Below the pieces are notes generated by a model. It was not told the DNA's origin, searched no databases, and saw only the letters and a program-made list of their open reading frames with translations. A DNA stretch of 40,000 nt from Prorocentrum cordatum (Eukaryota > Sar > Dinophyceae > Prorocentrales > Prorocentraceae): NCBI GenBank assembly GCA_963575745.1, contig CAUYUJ010002740.1, positions 15,001 to 55,000 on the forward strand, in the 5' to 3' direction. This document shows, one piece after another, positions 11,385 through 21,977 of this stretch. The translations under genes were made by a program, and so were the position numbers. Position 1 is the stretch's first letter. Each line of letters opens with the position of its first letter.

Positions 11385-12656
11385 ATGCCGCGCCATAGCG
11401 GCCAGACTCATGCGCGCGCCCCGGCGGGCCAGCGCCGCGCCGATCCGCTCCCGGAGCGCCCGCTCCACGGCGCGCGCGGCGCCTCCGCGGCGCCGCGCGG
11501 CGGCCTGGGCAATTGCCTGCACGGGCGCCGCCCCCTCCCCCCCGCGAGACTTGGCGCCCGTAGTTTCCGACAGAGGGGGGGGGGTACCCTGGCCACCGCT
11601 GCTGCTTTGCAGCCCCTCGAGCCCCGAGGCGGTTCCGCGGGCCTCCGTCAGAGGAGGTCGAAGCTCCCCCCCCTCGTCCTTGAGGGGGCGCCCTGGATGA
11701 AGGGGCCGACCACGGGGGCATCGTGGCACGAGGGGCCGTACACCCCATGGGCTCGGCCGTCACCTGCGGCCCGGCACGCCAGGGACGGGCCACTGCCACC
11801 CCGATGGGTGCGCCCCGAATGCGGCTTCCAGTGCTGCGAGTACTGCGCGCAGCGGAGGGCGAGCGAGCTCCAGGAGAGCGCGGTCCACTGCCCCACATGT
11901 GCAAAGGGCCGCGGCATGCGCCACCGCATGACCTGGTCAAGGGCCGCAGCGCAGAACAGCTGGGTCTGTGGCTTCGCCACCATGGCCCACCCGGACCACG
12001 CCCGCATCCTCAACAGCAGGTGCCCGCATCCCCCCACGACGCAAGCGGACATGCGGGCGTCGGGAATGCCCCCCGTAGTATGCCAGCGCATACACGGGCA
12101 CGCCCAACCTGGCTGGCTGCTCGGGTCGGGCAAGCAGGCCCCGTCGGCGCCCCAAGAGCCTCCAGGCCCTGCCGGCACCGAGCCTGGCCAATCGGTGCAC
12201 GCTGGGCAAGCGCGCACCCCGCCCAGCGACCGTGCCACCAACCGACTCACGCAGAGCGGACGCGCGCCGCGCGGCCGCCCCCGTGCGGCAAGGGGCCGCA
12301 TGCCAAACGGCGAACCTTTTGACCCCGAGTGGCCAATCTGGAGTCCTGGGTTCATTCTGTTTAAACCCCACCACATTCTCAAATCGGTGGGTCGTTTTAG
12401 CAAGAAAATCCACAAAACGTGGTCCTACGTCATCACAGGCATGACGCGTTACACCACGATCCGTGAGGTGTGCGCCACGCTGGCCCTGAAGGTGCACCGC
12501 GACCAGTCCCGACGAAATGACGTCGTCCTCCACTGGAACGGCCGTGCTCTGCCGCACGAGGACTTAGCGCGCCGCTCCTTTGACGGGGAAGACACTGAAG
12601 TCAACCGCTGCGCGCGGGGCCTCTTCTGTCTTTACGGACGGTCCATCCCGAAATGA
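11385..12656 (+). CDS. Candidate protein with Cys-rich block and ubiquitin-like C-terminal segment
   Basis: The first 130 codons are Ala/Pro/Arg-rich and may not be coding. From about 11810 the frame becomes protein-like. A Cys-rich segment CGFQCCEYCAQRR then HCPTCAKGRG (about 11818-11915) could bind zinc. From about 12300 to 12656 mixed sequence includes TIREVCATLALKV and LHWNGRALPHEDLA (about 12457-12565), the pattern of a ubiquitin-like beta-grasp segment (T..EV, then L.FNGR.L.D). The stop TGA at 12654-12656 overlaps an ATG at 12653 as ATGA. The true start is unknown; it could be a single exon or an element ORF. Confidence is better for 11810-12656 than for the first part. Confidence 0.35.
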   Translation: MPRHSGQTHARAPAGQRRADPLPERPLHGARGASAAPRGGLGNCLHGRRPLPPARLGARSFRQRGGGTLATAAALQPLEPRGGSAGLRQRRSKLPPLVLEGAPWMKGPTTGASWHEGPYTPWARPSPAARHARDGPLPPRWVRPECGFQCCEYCAQRRASELQESAVHCPTCAKGRGMRHRMTWSRAAAQNSWVCGFATMAHPDHARILNSRCPHPPTTQADMRASGMPPVVCQRIHGHAQPGWLLGSGKQAPSAPQEPPGPAGTEPGQSVHAGQARTPPSDRATNRLTQSGRAPRGRPRAARGRMPNGEPFDPEWPIWSPGFILFKPHHILKSVGRFSKKIHKTWSYVITGMTRYTTIREVCATLALKVHRDQSRRNDVVLHWNGRALPHEDLARRSFDGEDTEVNRCARGLFCLYGRSIPK

Positions 12657-14496
12657 TCAAGCGCGACAGGCAACGTGACACTTACCACTGGGACCACACC
12701 GCGCTTATCCAGCACGAGGCCCCGCGCCGGGGCGCGGAGTACCCGGCGCACCCCGCCCCCGACGTGCGCCCCGCCCCCCGGCCCAGGCAAGCCCGCGAGG
12801 CTGCTTGGGATGCTCCTTGGCGCCACGAAGGGCCACGCGCGCCCCCGGCGGCGCAGCGCCCGCGGCCGCCCTGGGCCCACCGCGGGCAGCCTGCGCCCTG
12901 GACAGGCCCCGTTGTCGACGCACCTCCAGGTCTTCCGCAGCGGGCGCCGCGGCGCACAGGGCACCACGAGAGGCCGCCTACACCGCGCCGCCAGCGCACG
13001 CCGCGACCGCCCACACCAGGGCCCTCGCACGCGCCCGCGCGACCGCCCTGGCACCGCGAGGACGCCGCCCCAGCGCGGCCTACCAGGCCGCCCTGGGCCC
13101 CGCACGGGCGGGCAACAGGACCCACGCCGCCACGAGGGCGCCCCCGCGCCACCGCGAGTCGACGGGACCTCAACAGTCTCCAAGACCGCTGGAGGCCCCC
13201 CGCGGCCGCCGTGGACCCCGCCGCCGCAAACACCGCGACCCCCGCCACTGCGGAGGCGACACCCGACGTCGCTGCGTCGGATCCGTCGGCGACGGCGCCT
13301 GGGGCAGCGGCACCAGCCCACCACGGCCGAGCGGCCGACGCTTCGCCGCCCGCGGACACGGCTGCCGCTGCGACCAACGACGTCGAGGCTTTCGCCCGCC
13401 AGTCCCCGCGCCGTGGAGACCGCCCACGGTCACCGTCGCCCGCCGTCAGCCCGCTGCCTGCGCCGAGCGCGGCCGACGTCAAGCGCCGGCGAGGTCGGTG
13501 TCACCACAGGGGGCTCTCACGGGCCCGCGAAACGCCTCGATCTCACCGTCGCGTTCTCGCGAACGGAGGCCCGGGGCGCAGCCATCTTCCGCGAGCGCCC
13601 AGGCGAGCCCTGACCTCGCCAGGCCCCCAGTGTTCGGGGATGGCCAGGCCTATCCCAAGGACCAGAGCAGCGGGGAGACCGCCGAGCCGCGCAGCTTGCG
13701 CAACCCGCACGGCATCCACGTCCCCCCCGACCCGCTGACATTCGAGACCCCCCACACGCGTTTCTCGGTGTCACCGGTGCGGTCGGTGAGGGACACCGCC
13801 GCGCAGTTCGCCAGCGGGACGGTGCCCACGGCCAGCGGGCCGCTGGCCACCACGCCCGCTGGGGCCAGGGCCGATTCCCGGCCGCGAGGACGTAGCCCCG
13901 TGCGCCCCGAGCACCTCTCCTCGGCGGGGCCAGGGCCCGTCCGCCGTGGCACGGCCGCCTCGCAGGACCGCCCCCCGCTCCCGGCGGACGTGCCACCAGA
14001 GGTAGCAGAAGCCGAGCGGCTGGCTGCCGAGCGTAGCCTCCAGGCCGCTCCAGCACCGCCCAGCCCCTCGGCCGCCCAGCCCACGTCGGGCAGTAGGCCA
14101 CAGGTCGGCGTCCAGGTCGGTCACCTTCATCATCATCATCATCAAGAGAGTGAGGCTGCGGCCCGCGCGAGCGACGCGCCCGGCCCGAGCCAGGGCGGGG
14201 ACGCGGACGTCCGCGCGCAGTACATGCGCGCGCGACCTCCCCTTTCGCCGCTGCCGTTTCGCGCTGCTGCCGTCGGCCGCCGCAGTCGCAGGTCGCGCTG
14301 GCCGCCCCTCCCTGCGGCGCTCCTCACTCTCCTCACGCCCTCCCCCGCCCCAGGAGTCGAGGTGGAGGTTGTTCGGCTCGCCCCCCCTCTCGCCACGCGC
14401 TCCTGCCCTACCCAAGGAGGTGAGGACGAGTCGCCGAGGTTTTCGGGGAACTTTTCTGGTTCGTTTCCCCCCCCCTGGCCCATGCGACTTGTATAG
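12653..14496 (+). other. Long open but low-complexity GC-rich region
   Basis: Several overlapping frames stay open (one runs 563 codons to 14496, another starts at the ATGA overlap at 12653). All are dominated by Pro, Ala, Arg and Thr, with a CAT repeat at 14130-14146 that would give His runs. Stops are rare in all frames because GC is very high. The frame starting at 12653 may continue the preceding ORF by re-initiation, but no domain supports it. Confidence 0.3.
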
Positions 14497-15660
14497 TGGA
14501 CAGACGCACGGACCACGTAGCGCTGCTTAGCGCCGCGCCCACCGCGAATGGCCTCTGGGGCCGGGACCCCCCTGACAGGGCCGCTCTGACCAGTGGGAGC
14601 AGTGCGTGGTGCCCCCTGTCTAAGGGCCCACCCAGCACCAGCCCCCTGTCCACCGCTCCCGTGCGGGGAAAAGGACGGCCACCGCGGAGTGCCGTCCGCG
14701 GCGCGGCGGCGCTCGGCGGGCGGGCGGGGCTTCGGGCGGGGTTTAGCGCTCCGCGACATGCCGCCGACCTTAGGCCTACTCTCGACATGTGTTTTATTTC
14801 AGGCGGTTGCGGTCCGAACCTGTACGTGCTGGGCTTTCAATGCTTAAGATCTCGTGTTGCTGGGTTTGCGGTGGCCGTTTTCGCTGCGCTCGCAGAACAC
14901 GTGTTTTCGAACCTCTCAGAATTCAGGGGCTTCCAAGGCTTTAAAACCTGATGTATTTTGTTTTTGACAATGTTCAGTGAAATAGGTGAAAGCGGGACTT
15001 GGCAAGCTCTCCGGGCTTGGAAAATTCGGATTCTGGGGTTTCCTGGCCTGTGGGCTGTGTCCCTGGCGATTTCGGGGCCTTTCAACACATATGTTTGTTT
15101 GCCCGGGCCCATTTTTTGATTCGAGCGCCCTGGGATGAGGGGAAGTGGGGCATGGGCCCTTTAAAAGGCCTACGCTGTGTGCTTTTTGAAATGCCTACGG
15201 TGTGGGTTTTTTATAGGCCAGGTTTCGCACCCCGTCGGGACTGATATTCCGCTGCCACACGTTGCGGACTTTTGCTTAAGCCAGGAAGCTGGGCCTTGCA
15301 TCGATCTCCTGAAAACCAAAACATGTGGACCCTGGCGGTAGTTTGGACAAATGTATGGGGATTTGGAGGGGAAATCCCCAAAGTGCTTCCAATTCTCTGG
15401 TCCCGGGAAGGCTCCAAAATTAAATGCTCCTACGATGGTTGGATAGGTTTCCGCCCGGAGGCCCCAAAAGCGTTGTTTAACGCCTAGCTAAAGTAAAACA
15501 CTTTGATAGGGGAACACTAGATAACAACACAATGAAAAACACACATGTTTCAAAGATTTGGGGTATGGACCCCACTGCCAGCATCCTGCCTCATGATGGA
15601 GTCTGCACCTTGATGTTCCAAATTTCTCTTTCGAAGTCAATATCATCGCGACCAGTAAAC
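14497..15660. other. Intergenic, AT-richer from about 14780, no gene recognised
   Basis: Only short frames are present and no domain is seen. Base composition drops sharply relative to the preceding 4 kb. Confidence 0.5.
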
Positions 15661-15674
15661 CAATGCGTTGACCC

Positions 15675-15910
15675 TCACCCTGCCCCTCCCCCTCCCCCCA
15701 ACCCCCACCCCCCACCCTCCACCCTCTCCACCCTCTCCCCCCCAAACCCGCCACCCTTCCCCCACACCCCACTCGTCCTCCTCCTCCTCCCCCCCGCCTC
15801 CTCCTCGTCCTCCTCCTCGTCCTCCTCCTCGTCCTCCTCCTCCTCCTCCTTGTTTTCCTCCTCCTCCTCATCCTCCTCCTCCTCCTCCTCCTCCTCTTCC
15901 TTCCTCTTCC
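15675..15910. repeat. C/CT-rich tract with (CCT)n
   Basis: CCCCACCCC-type sequence (about 15680-15775) merges into CCTCCT/CGTCCTCCT repeats (about 15777-15905). Confidence 0.9.
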
Positions 15911-16160
15911 CTGGGGTACGAAAAGCGGATGCAAGTCGAGGGAGGCAGGGGATGGAGATCAAGGTGCGCTTCACACGGCATACCGTGGGGGGCCCATGCC
16001 AAGAAACACCTTGCTTGCCTCCAGGTGGCCCTGGGTTTCTTGTGTGTTAATGGTTTTGCCATGGAAGGCAAGACGCTCCCATACCAAAAGTCAATGGACG
16101 CCCTGGGGTTTCAAGGTTGGGTTTCATGTGGAAGGTTTCTTGTGGACTGGCCTCCACTGT

Positions 16161-16262
16161 AGGAGAAGGCCTTCCCAGAAGGCGGTGGGGATTTTCAGAA
16201 GGAGAATGCAGAATGCCTTCTCAGAAGGACAGGGGGCTTGCGGAGCCTTCTGAGAAGGCCTT
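16161..16262. repeat. Cluster of CTTCTNAGAAG palindromes
   Basis: Perfect 11-bp palindromes lie at 16217-16227 (N=C) and 16247-16257 (N=G), with related GAAGGCCTTC at about 16165-16175. The same palindrome class recurs four times at 37162-37254. Confidence 0.7.
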
Positions 16263-16304
16263 TTCCTGCTTACTTCACCCCCTGGATCGCCGCCGAGTTC
16301 GCCC

Positions 16305-16640
16305 AGGGTGTGGAGGCGACGAGGCGACGATGGCCGAGGGCGAGGGCGACGACGACACGATGCGATGGCCGCGGCGGCGGCGCCGCCTCTTGGCCCCCAG
16401 GAGGAGGCGGAGTCAAGAGGAGGCGGCAGGAGGAGGCAGCGGGTGGAGGCAGCAGGAGCGACGGCGCCTCTTGCCCCCCAGGAGGAGGAGGAGTAGTTAG
16501 GGAGGAGGCGACGGCGCCTCTTGCCCTCCAGGAGGAGGAGGAGGACGAGGACTGGGAGGGCGAGGACGGGGAGGACGAGGAGGAAGAAGAGAAGGAGGAG
16601 GACGAGGAGGAGCAGGAGGAGGAGGAGGAGGAGGGGCTCT
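16305..16640. repeat. GA-rich tract with imperfect 60-70 bp units
   Basis: Units containing CGGCGCCTCTTGCCC and CAGGAGGAGG recur near 16376, 16463 and 16511, ending in a GGA tract (16530-16635). Confidence 0.75.
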
Positions 16641-16823
16641 GAGGGTCTCTGGTGAGACCGGTCGTTCAATGACCGCTGGCATGGAAGCCGAGGCAACCTC
16701 AACGGGCCGCGATGCTGAGCTTTGAGCCTGACGAGGGAAATGAACCACGACCAAGGGCCGAGGAACGACTCCAGGCGCGCAAGCTGAGGCTAGCCCAAGG
16801 CGCCCCCGACGGGGCAGACAACC

Positions 16824-17400
16824 TCAGGCGCCGAGGGACTCCGCGAAAGGGAAGTCAAAAATCGCCGCCAGCGCCATCATCTGCCGCATTGCTTCTGAGC
16901 TGTCCGTGCCGACGAGTGCGATAGTGTCCGACGCCATCTTCTCGAACTGCTGCTGCGACCCTGGCGGGCAATCCCGCACGTCCGATGAATCAGAAGCGGA
17001 CCCGGCGGGCCCAGAGACATCAAGATCAGGAGAGTCAAAACTGGCCCCAATGGGCGGAGAGAGGGCAGCACAGGACGACTTGCCGCCGTTCTCGAGAAAA
17101 GTCTGAGATGCCCCGATGGGCTGAGGGCCGAGAGGAGCGCCGATGCGCTGCGAGCTGCGGCTATCCGCAGACTGGGACTCGGAACTGAAGTGGCCGACCT
17201 TGTCGATGTCCGTTCGGACCTCCTCGCCGATGTGGTACACCTCGATGTCGCCAGAGACGGCCGTGTCAGACACGAAGTCGGAAACCATCGCGCCGTCCCC
17301 TGTCGCAACCATGTCCTTCATGTCCTGCCACCAGTCCATTAGCGGGTCTTGGTCCACCTGTTGAGCCTCTTCACCACCGTCGGATATTCCTCCTTCGAGT
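16824..17400 (-). pseudogene. Acidic protein segment, C-terminal continuation of the zinc-finger block
   Basis: This minus-strand frame is mixed and acidic. It includes DPLMDWWQDMKDMV near its usable start (about 17305-17350), SDFVSDTAVSGDIEVYHIGE, and a C-terminal helical MRQMMALAAIFDFPFAESLGA ending at 16824. Composition suggests real coding. It lies directly after the zinc-finger frame at 17339-17581 but in another frame, so a frameshift or an intron separates the two parts. No family is recognised. Confidence 0.4.
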
Positions 17401-17581
17401 CCCTCGGACAGCTGACCATCTCTTCCAGCTGCTTGGGCTGCAACGCGACGGTCTCTGGGGGTGGTGTCATCCCGCACCAGTAGCACTCCTTGCGGAAGCC
17501 GAAGTTCGCCGCTGCGCACTTGCACCTCCAGATCTTTGGCACCCAAGGGGTCCGCTTTTTTGGCTTGTCCACCTTTGTCAT
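17339..17581 (-). CDS. RanBP2-type zinc finger protein fragment
   Basis: The ATG at 17579-17581 opens a basic N-terminus, then WRCKCAAANFGFRKECYWCG at about residues 18-37. This fits W-x-C-x-C-x3-N-x6-C-x2-C, a RanBP2-type zinc finger with a short first Cys spacing. Family members bind RNA or ubiquitin, and the type is frequent in dinoflagellate genes and retroelements. The frame ends at 17339, and coding-like sequence goes on in another frame. The 5' LTR of the large retrotransposon starts 9 bp upstream of this ATG, so the gene may have lost upstream sequence. Confidence 0.5.
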   Translation of the reverse strand: MTKVDKPKKRTPWVPKIWRCKCAAANFGFRKECYWCGMTPPPETVALQPKQLEEMVSCPRDSKEEYPTVVKRLNRWTKTR

Positions 17582-17584
17582 GTG

Positions 17585-17589
17585 TTCCT
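17585..17589 (+). repeat. Left target-site duplication TTCCT
   Basis: It is identical to 33735-33739 just outside the other LTR. Five bp is the usual Ty1/copia length. Confidence 0.8.
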
Positions 17590-17859
17590 ACTTTAAGGGT
17601 AGCTCCTTGGGAGATGTTCTAGTATCGGGAGCATAGTTCGCGCGCCGTTGCCTTTGGCTCAAGGCACTCGCGCCCTATTTGCCCGGACACTTACCTTAGT
17701 GTTCGCTATGTGCTGGAAAGACCGATACATCGATTCTATCCTATCATACCCATCCATTCCCCATATCGTATTCCTTCGACATGGAATTGGATGCAATGTG
17801 AGCTCATCCGCCTCCCATGGAGACGGATGCTATTTGACCTACCAGGCTCACTTTCGACT
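17590..17859 (+). repeat. 5' LTR (270 bp)
   Basis: It aligns without gaps to 33465-33734 with 10 differences by eye. It starts ACTTTAAGGG and ends TTTCGACT, so the usual TG...CA ends are absent. It contains a spliced-leader-like segment and a hairpin at about 17641-17675. Confidence 0.92.
17645..17663 (+). promoter_or_regulatory. DinoSL-like segment and hairpin in the 5' LTR
   Basis: CCGTTGCCTTTGGCTCAAG resembles the dinoflagellate spliced leader with one substitution and a 2-nt deletion. It also forms a hairpin (GCCTT-TGGCTC-AAGGC, 17650-17665), extended outward by GCGCG/CGCGC pairing that is intact in the 3' LTR. Confidence 0.4.
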
Positions 17860-17873
17860 TGGTAGCGGAACTG
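17860..17873 (+). other. Primer-binding site, initiator-Met tRNA-like
   Basis: TGGTAGCGGAACTG begins directly after the LTR. It matches the usual complement of the initiator-Met tRNA 3' end (TGGTAGC.GA) with one or two differences. Copia elements often prime with this tRNA. Confidence 0.65.
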
Positions 17874-18265
17874 GCCGCACTCTCGTGTGGTCAGCTCTTG
17901 CTCTTCTTAGCCTCATACTCTTCGGCACGATCCTCGTGACCACCTACCACCCTGCGCTATCACTCCCAGTGTGTTTACGAGGATCTATCCAAGAGCGAGA
18001 AGCGACACGAGAGGTACGACGTCTAGACAACGACATTGGTACCATTTACGCTTCATCATTGCGCTACCACCAACCGCTCGGCAACGAGCCAAAGGCGCAA
18101 TACTGGAAGCATGGGCGGAGAAATCCGCCAGATAGAGCGCCTCGAAGACTTGATAAGGCGCTACCCCAGCGCGGCAACGCGCCTCATAACCACCCCTATC
18201 TACACAGCCTTGGGCTGGTTATCTTCGCTATCATATGGTTCGCGCTGGGGGCAGCAATCGGACAC
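17874..18265 (+). other. Leader between primer site and Gag, with two hydrophobic open segments
   Basis: The Gag frame is open throughout this region and back into the LTR. It would encode two membrane-helix-like stretches, LVWSALALLSLILFGTILV (17882-17938) and LGLVIFAIIWFALGAAIG (18209-18262). It also carries two GNRA stem-loops (18076, 18169). No ATG in good context precedes these segments outside the LTR, so the region may be untranslated leader. Confidence 0.4.
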
Positions 18266-19405
18266 ATGCGTCGTGGAGATATCAGCACCGATGGGCAAAC
18301 ACATGGCCCATATTGGGACCCTCAAGGCAACGTACCTTTCCGCGAGTACGTTTATGAGGTCAACGCATGGCTCAACGTCACAAGCGGACGTATGACGCCA
18401 CAGGCCCAAGCGGCCACCATACAACGCGGTCTGGGTGGCCTAGCGAGGACACTCGCCATGAGGGTACCGCCTGACATTACAAATTATGGCGCTGACATCG
18501 ATGGGGTCCACACTGACCCAGTGACCTACATCATGTTCCTCCTAAGCATGAAGTTCGAACGCCTGGAAGATGAGCGCCATCTCACTTCCGGCACACAACT
18601 CATCGACTTCCACGTGCCGCACGGAGAACGAATCGATGTCACCCTTACCCGATTCGAAATGGCCCGACTGGAGGCACAGTCGGTGGGATTTGACTGTCCC
18701 AACTTCCAACTACTAACTACGATCCTGTTCCGCGCCTTAGGCGTCGGCAACCAGCGAGCCATGCAACTCTTACAGCCACTCAACCACCAAATGCCCCGAA
18801 CACAACAACAGTATGATGAGCTGCTGGAGAGGATGCGTTCGATAGGCCACCTATCTGAACGGTCTCCTGGCAATATAGGATCTGTGTTCGGAAGGGGAAG
18901 GGGATCTGGTAGTGGAAATTTCTACACTACCTTGACCGCTGAAGCCCAGCCTGGGAACGGGCCCTCAAGCATATGGGTTGATCATCCTGGAGAATCCACT
19001 GCTCTACTAGCAGGAGATCGATCACAACCAAGCTGGGCAACCAGCCCTCCTTCTAGAGAACCACAACCACACCGTTCTCTATGGGGTGAATCAAACCCCC
19101 TAACCGACGGTGTATCCACCTACTTGGGAGACGAAGATTTCGGCTCCGGCACCGACGCAGATACTATATCATCAGACGGTGTTGAAGCTTTAGATTGGTC
19201 AGATATTATGAATATGGATAATGACCATCAGCGTGCTGAACATTTGTTTTGGTTATTACAACAGGCTAAACGGAGGTGGAGGAGGTTCACGCGAAAACCA
19301 GTGCGTCGTGTTAGGAGGAGGATACGGAGGAGCTTCAAGGGAGAAGGTAAAGGTAAGCGAGGTCGTCGGAGGTTGAACGGACGAGGCATCACGGCATTCC
19401 TCTAG
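18266..19405 (+). pseudogene. gag: Gag capsid-like region
   Basis: The start shown is the first convenient ATG after the primer site; the frame is open further upstream. PFREYVYEVNAWLNVTSGRM (about 18335-18395) followed by QAATIQRGLGGLAR, DPVTYIMFLLSMKFERLEDE (about 18515-18575) and RIDVTLTRFEMARLEA resemble the capsid core of dinoflagellate copia Gags, which assembles the virus-like particle. The C-terminal part is disordered, with GRGRGSGSG, an acidic patch and a basic Arg/Lys tail. A TAG at 19403-19405 separates it from the in-frame CCHC region. Stem-loops 18949 and 19032 fall in the disordered part. Confidence 0.65.
19032..19045 (+). repeat. GNRA stem-loop in a different codon phase
   Basis: GCTGG-GCAA-CCAGC is read here as S-W-A-T-S, not L-G-N-Q-P. 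The structure is the same and the peptide differs. Confidence 0.85.
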
Positions 19406-21976
19406 AGGCTCTCAGATGAACAATACGATGAGATATTCTTCGGGGGAAAGGGCCGTGGCAAGGGCCGCAGAGAGACCTCAGGAAAAGGCAGGGGTCGGCG
19501 GGGAAACCCGCGAGGTAGAGACGGCCCGGTTCTTAAGTGCCATGAGTGCGACAGTACCGACCATCTTGTGCGAGATTGTCCAGCGAAGGGAAATGGAAAG
19601 GGCAGGTCGTCCGAAGTCCATTTTGGCTCAAGTGAACCATTCATCGAATATCTGAGCCTCCAGGATTTTGAGGCCATGGAACAGATATTTTACACTTGGG
19701 TCAGTTGCATGGACAACGTCGACGAGCTCGAGGCGTATGGTCATGGATTGTACGCGTACTACCTCGAGTACGTCCGCCGGTTCGTTATTGGCAACAACGA
19801 GCTCACTCCCGTGGATCACGGTACGCTGGGAAACCAGCCTCTGTCTTTCTTCGACTGGATGTTCGGGAACCCAGGCAACATCATGGCCTACGAAAGCAGT
19901 GACGAGGACATCACTGTGGAGGCCTCGCCTTCCGAGGTTGAACGCAACCTCCAACCTCCACCTGAACTCCCGCCTGGAAACAGGCCTACCTATCCCCAAA
20001 CTAATGAAGAACTTATAGATATGGAGTCTCAAGCGTTCGTTCAAGCTTTCATTGCAGGTGAACCAGAGACCCCATTTGCACCCCCTGGTTCGCTTGCTCC
20101 AGGCAAGCACGGACCACGTGCACTTCTGCGAACCCTCATGAGGATGCATGGGATACTTATCATCGCATATCCCGAGAGCCAAGAGAGCATCGAAGCTGGC
20201 ATCATGATGCTGCAGGACACCGACGCCTGCGATGATTCGGAGTTAGTGTTGGCAGCTTTGACTCTCATTGACAGCGTGCATCCTGAGGACGTGCAGAGAC
20301 ACGTGATATACTCCCGCGGGAGATGGCGCAATGCTCTTGAAAGGGCCATCGCCATGCGCGGTCAGGCTCTTCCTCCGCCAGGATGGGGTCTCCAGGCGGT
20401 GGGACCATGGCCAAACAATACGGCCATGCGCAACATTGCCGGGCAGCCTGTGCTCGGCAACGAGCCTGAGCCGACGACCGTGCCGCCTACCCCGGGACAG
20501 CCGAGCGACGCACAGACGCCGGCTATGCAGGGAAACCTGCCTGTCCCGGTTGCGCCAATGGCCATCATCATTGGCAGTTCTACATCAGAAGAAGAAGAGG
20601 GCGATGGTTGCGGGCTATGCGAGGACGAAGCCACAATCCTCATCATGGAAGTCAACGGGGAGGTAGAGGTGGACTTTGATCCCGACGAGCCTGAAGTACC
20701 ATCACCATCGGCACAAGCGCCATTTGCGCCGAGCTCCAGCCAGCAGGGAAACCTGCCTCATGTGGCCGATCCACCTGGGATTGCACAGGAGCCTCCGCAG
20801 GCGCCTCCGCCGGCTGCCACTCAGGCTGCTTCGGCAGCCTCTTCTGATGAGTATGCTGGAAGGTATCGTTCCCATCCGCGTGTCAGAGGAGAGCCACATC
20901 CACAGGCTCGGCTTCCTCGTGAGTGGAGGCAGGCTGGCCCGAGAGAACACGCTCTCAGGCGAGGAGGCCAGCTGCTTCCGTATAATGACCCAAGACGCCG
21001 AAAAGGGGAACACTCGGCCTTCGGCAAGGGCAACCCAGCCTATAGGGACGCTGAGGGTAAAGCCATCCGCGGAGGCTATCAGCTTGCAACAAACATCCGC
21101 CGCCCTGAAATTGAAGAAGTGCGGACACAGCTGCGAAACATCATCGCGGCTCGCAAGCAGTATAGGCCTCAAGCAGCTTGCGGACCTTGTTCCGAGCCGT
21201 TCCAGAACCACAGGCCGGGATGCCCCGTTGGCAACAATGAAGGTCTGAGCCCAAACAGGGGCAAAACCCCTCATAAAGAGGGCCATCCGCCACTTATCCC
21301 GATGAGACAGGACGAGATCGCAGAAGTGAATCGTCGTCTCGGGATCCTGGGCCACTTGGATCCGAAACGGGAAGAGGAGAAGTCTACCCCGGTTCCAAGG
21401 GGAGGACTGGTGCCCATGACCCAGGAAGAGAAAGACGCGCTCTTTAGTCTTCCTGGTATGCGAGGAAACTCGCCCGGCGTTTCTAGTCAGTCCCAACGAC
21501 CAGAACCGACATCTAAGGATGAACAGAAGGCCCAACGTGTTGCGGAGGACGAGGAACGCATGCGGATAGCAGACGAGCGCGCACGCGAGGCAACTCGCAA
21601 GATGTTGGAGGATTCCAACAAGATTTACATGGAGGGGGCTAGGAGACCCCCGCTCCCACTACTTTCGAAGGCTAAGAGCGAAACCCCGGCACCGAAGTCG
21701 TCTTCGGAGGTGAAACCCAAGGCGCGCTCTCAGGATCCTGGGCCAGATGCGCAGATGGAGGCGCCTCGCTCTGCAACTCCGAGACCGCCGATTGGCGCAA
21801 CTCCTGCGCAAGCGTCTGAGCCCAAGCAGCAACCTCAGGACCCTGTGGAGGAACGGAGACGCCCGCCTAGTCGCAGCAGCTCCATTGCTAAAAGGGCGGC
21901 AGCTTTCGAGCGCACCGGGTATGCCCCTGCGCCAGCTTCGCCTGTGGCGGCCCGTCCCAAAAGGTCCGACGATTAG
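19406..21976 (+). pseudogene. gag: Gag nucleocapsid (CCHC) and long disordered linker
   Basis: This is the same frame as Gag after the TAG. It opens with a Gly/Arg/Lys-rich stretch, then CHECDSTDHLVRDC (19538-19579), a C-x2-C-x4-H-x4-C zinc knuckle that binds RNA in retroelement nucleocapsids. A DinoSL-like sequence follows at 19610-19632. The next about 780 codons include a folded-looking part (about 19640-20400), Pro-rich linkers, a possible CGPC...H...C site (about 21180-21225) and a charged helical stretch rich in Glu/Arg (about 21510-21640). Stem-loops lie mainly in the Pro-rich linkers. The frame stops at 21974-21976 and coding moves by +1. Confidence 0.6.
19610..19632 (+). other. Relict dinoflagellate spliced leader inside coding sequence
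   Basis: The last 15 bases, CCATTTTGGCTCAAG (19618-19632), are identical to the 3' end of DinoSL. The preceding TCCGAAGT matches the 5' part of the leader with one substitution and one inserted base. DinoSL is trans-spliced onto dinoflagellate mRNAs, and relicts arise when mRNAs are reverse-transcribed back into the genome. Confidence 0.65.
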
Positions 21977-21977
21977 G

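Noticed and set aside
14130-14146. His run resembling a metal-binding tag
   Set aside because: It is a short CAT repeat in low-complexity DNA.
18321-18337. QGNVPF (CAAGGCAACGTAC) as a hairpin copy
   Set aside because: The arms do not pair, and the residues fit the ordinary Gag start of the capsid core.
20088-20108. GCTTG...CAAGC hairpin
   Set aside because: It has a seven-base loop and does not fit the family; it appears once only.
21024-21040. GGGCAACCC (KGNPA) as a hairpin copy
   Set aside because: Only two or three pairs form, with no GC/GC base of the stem.
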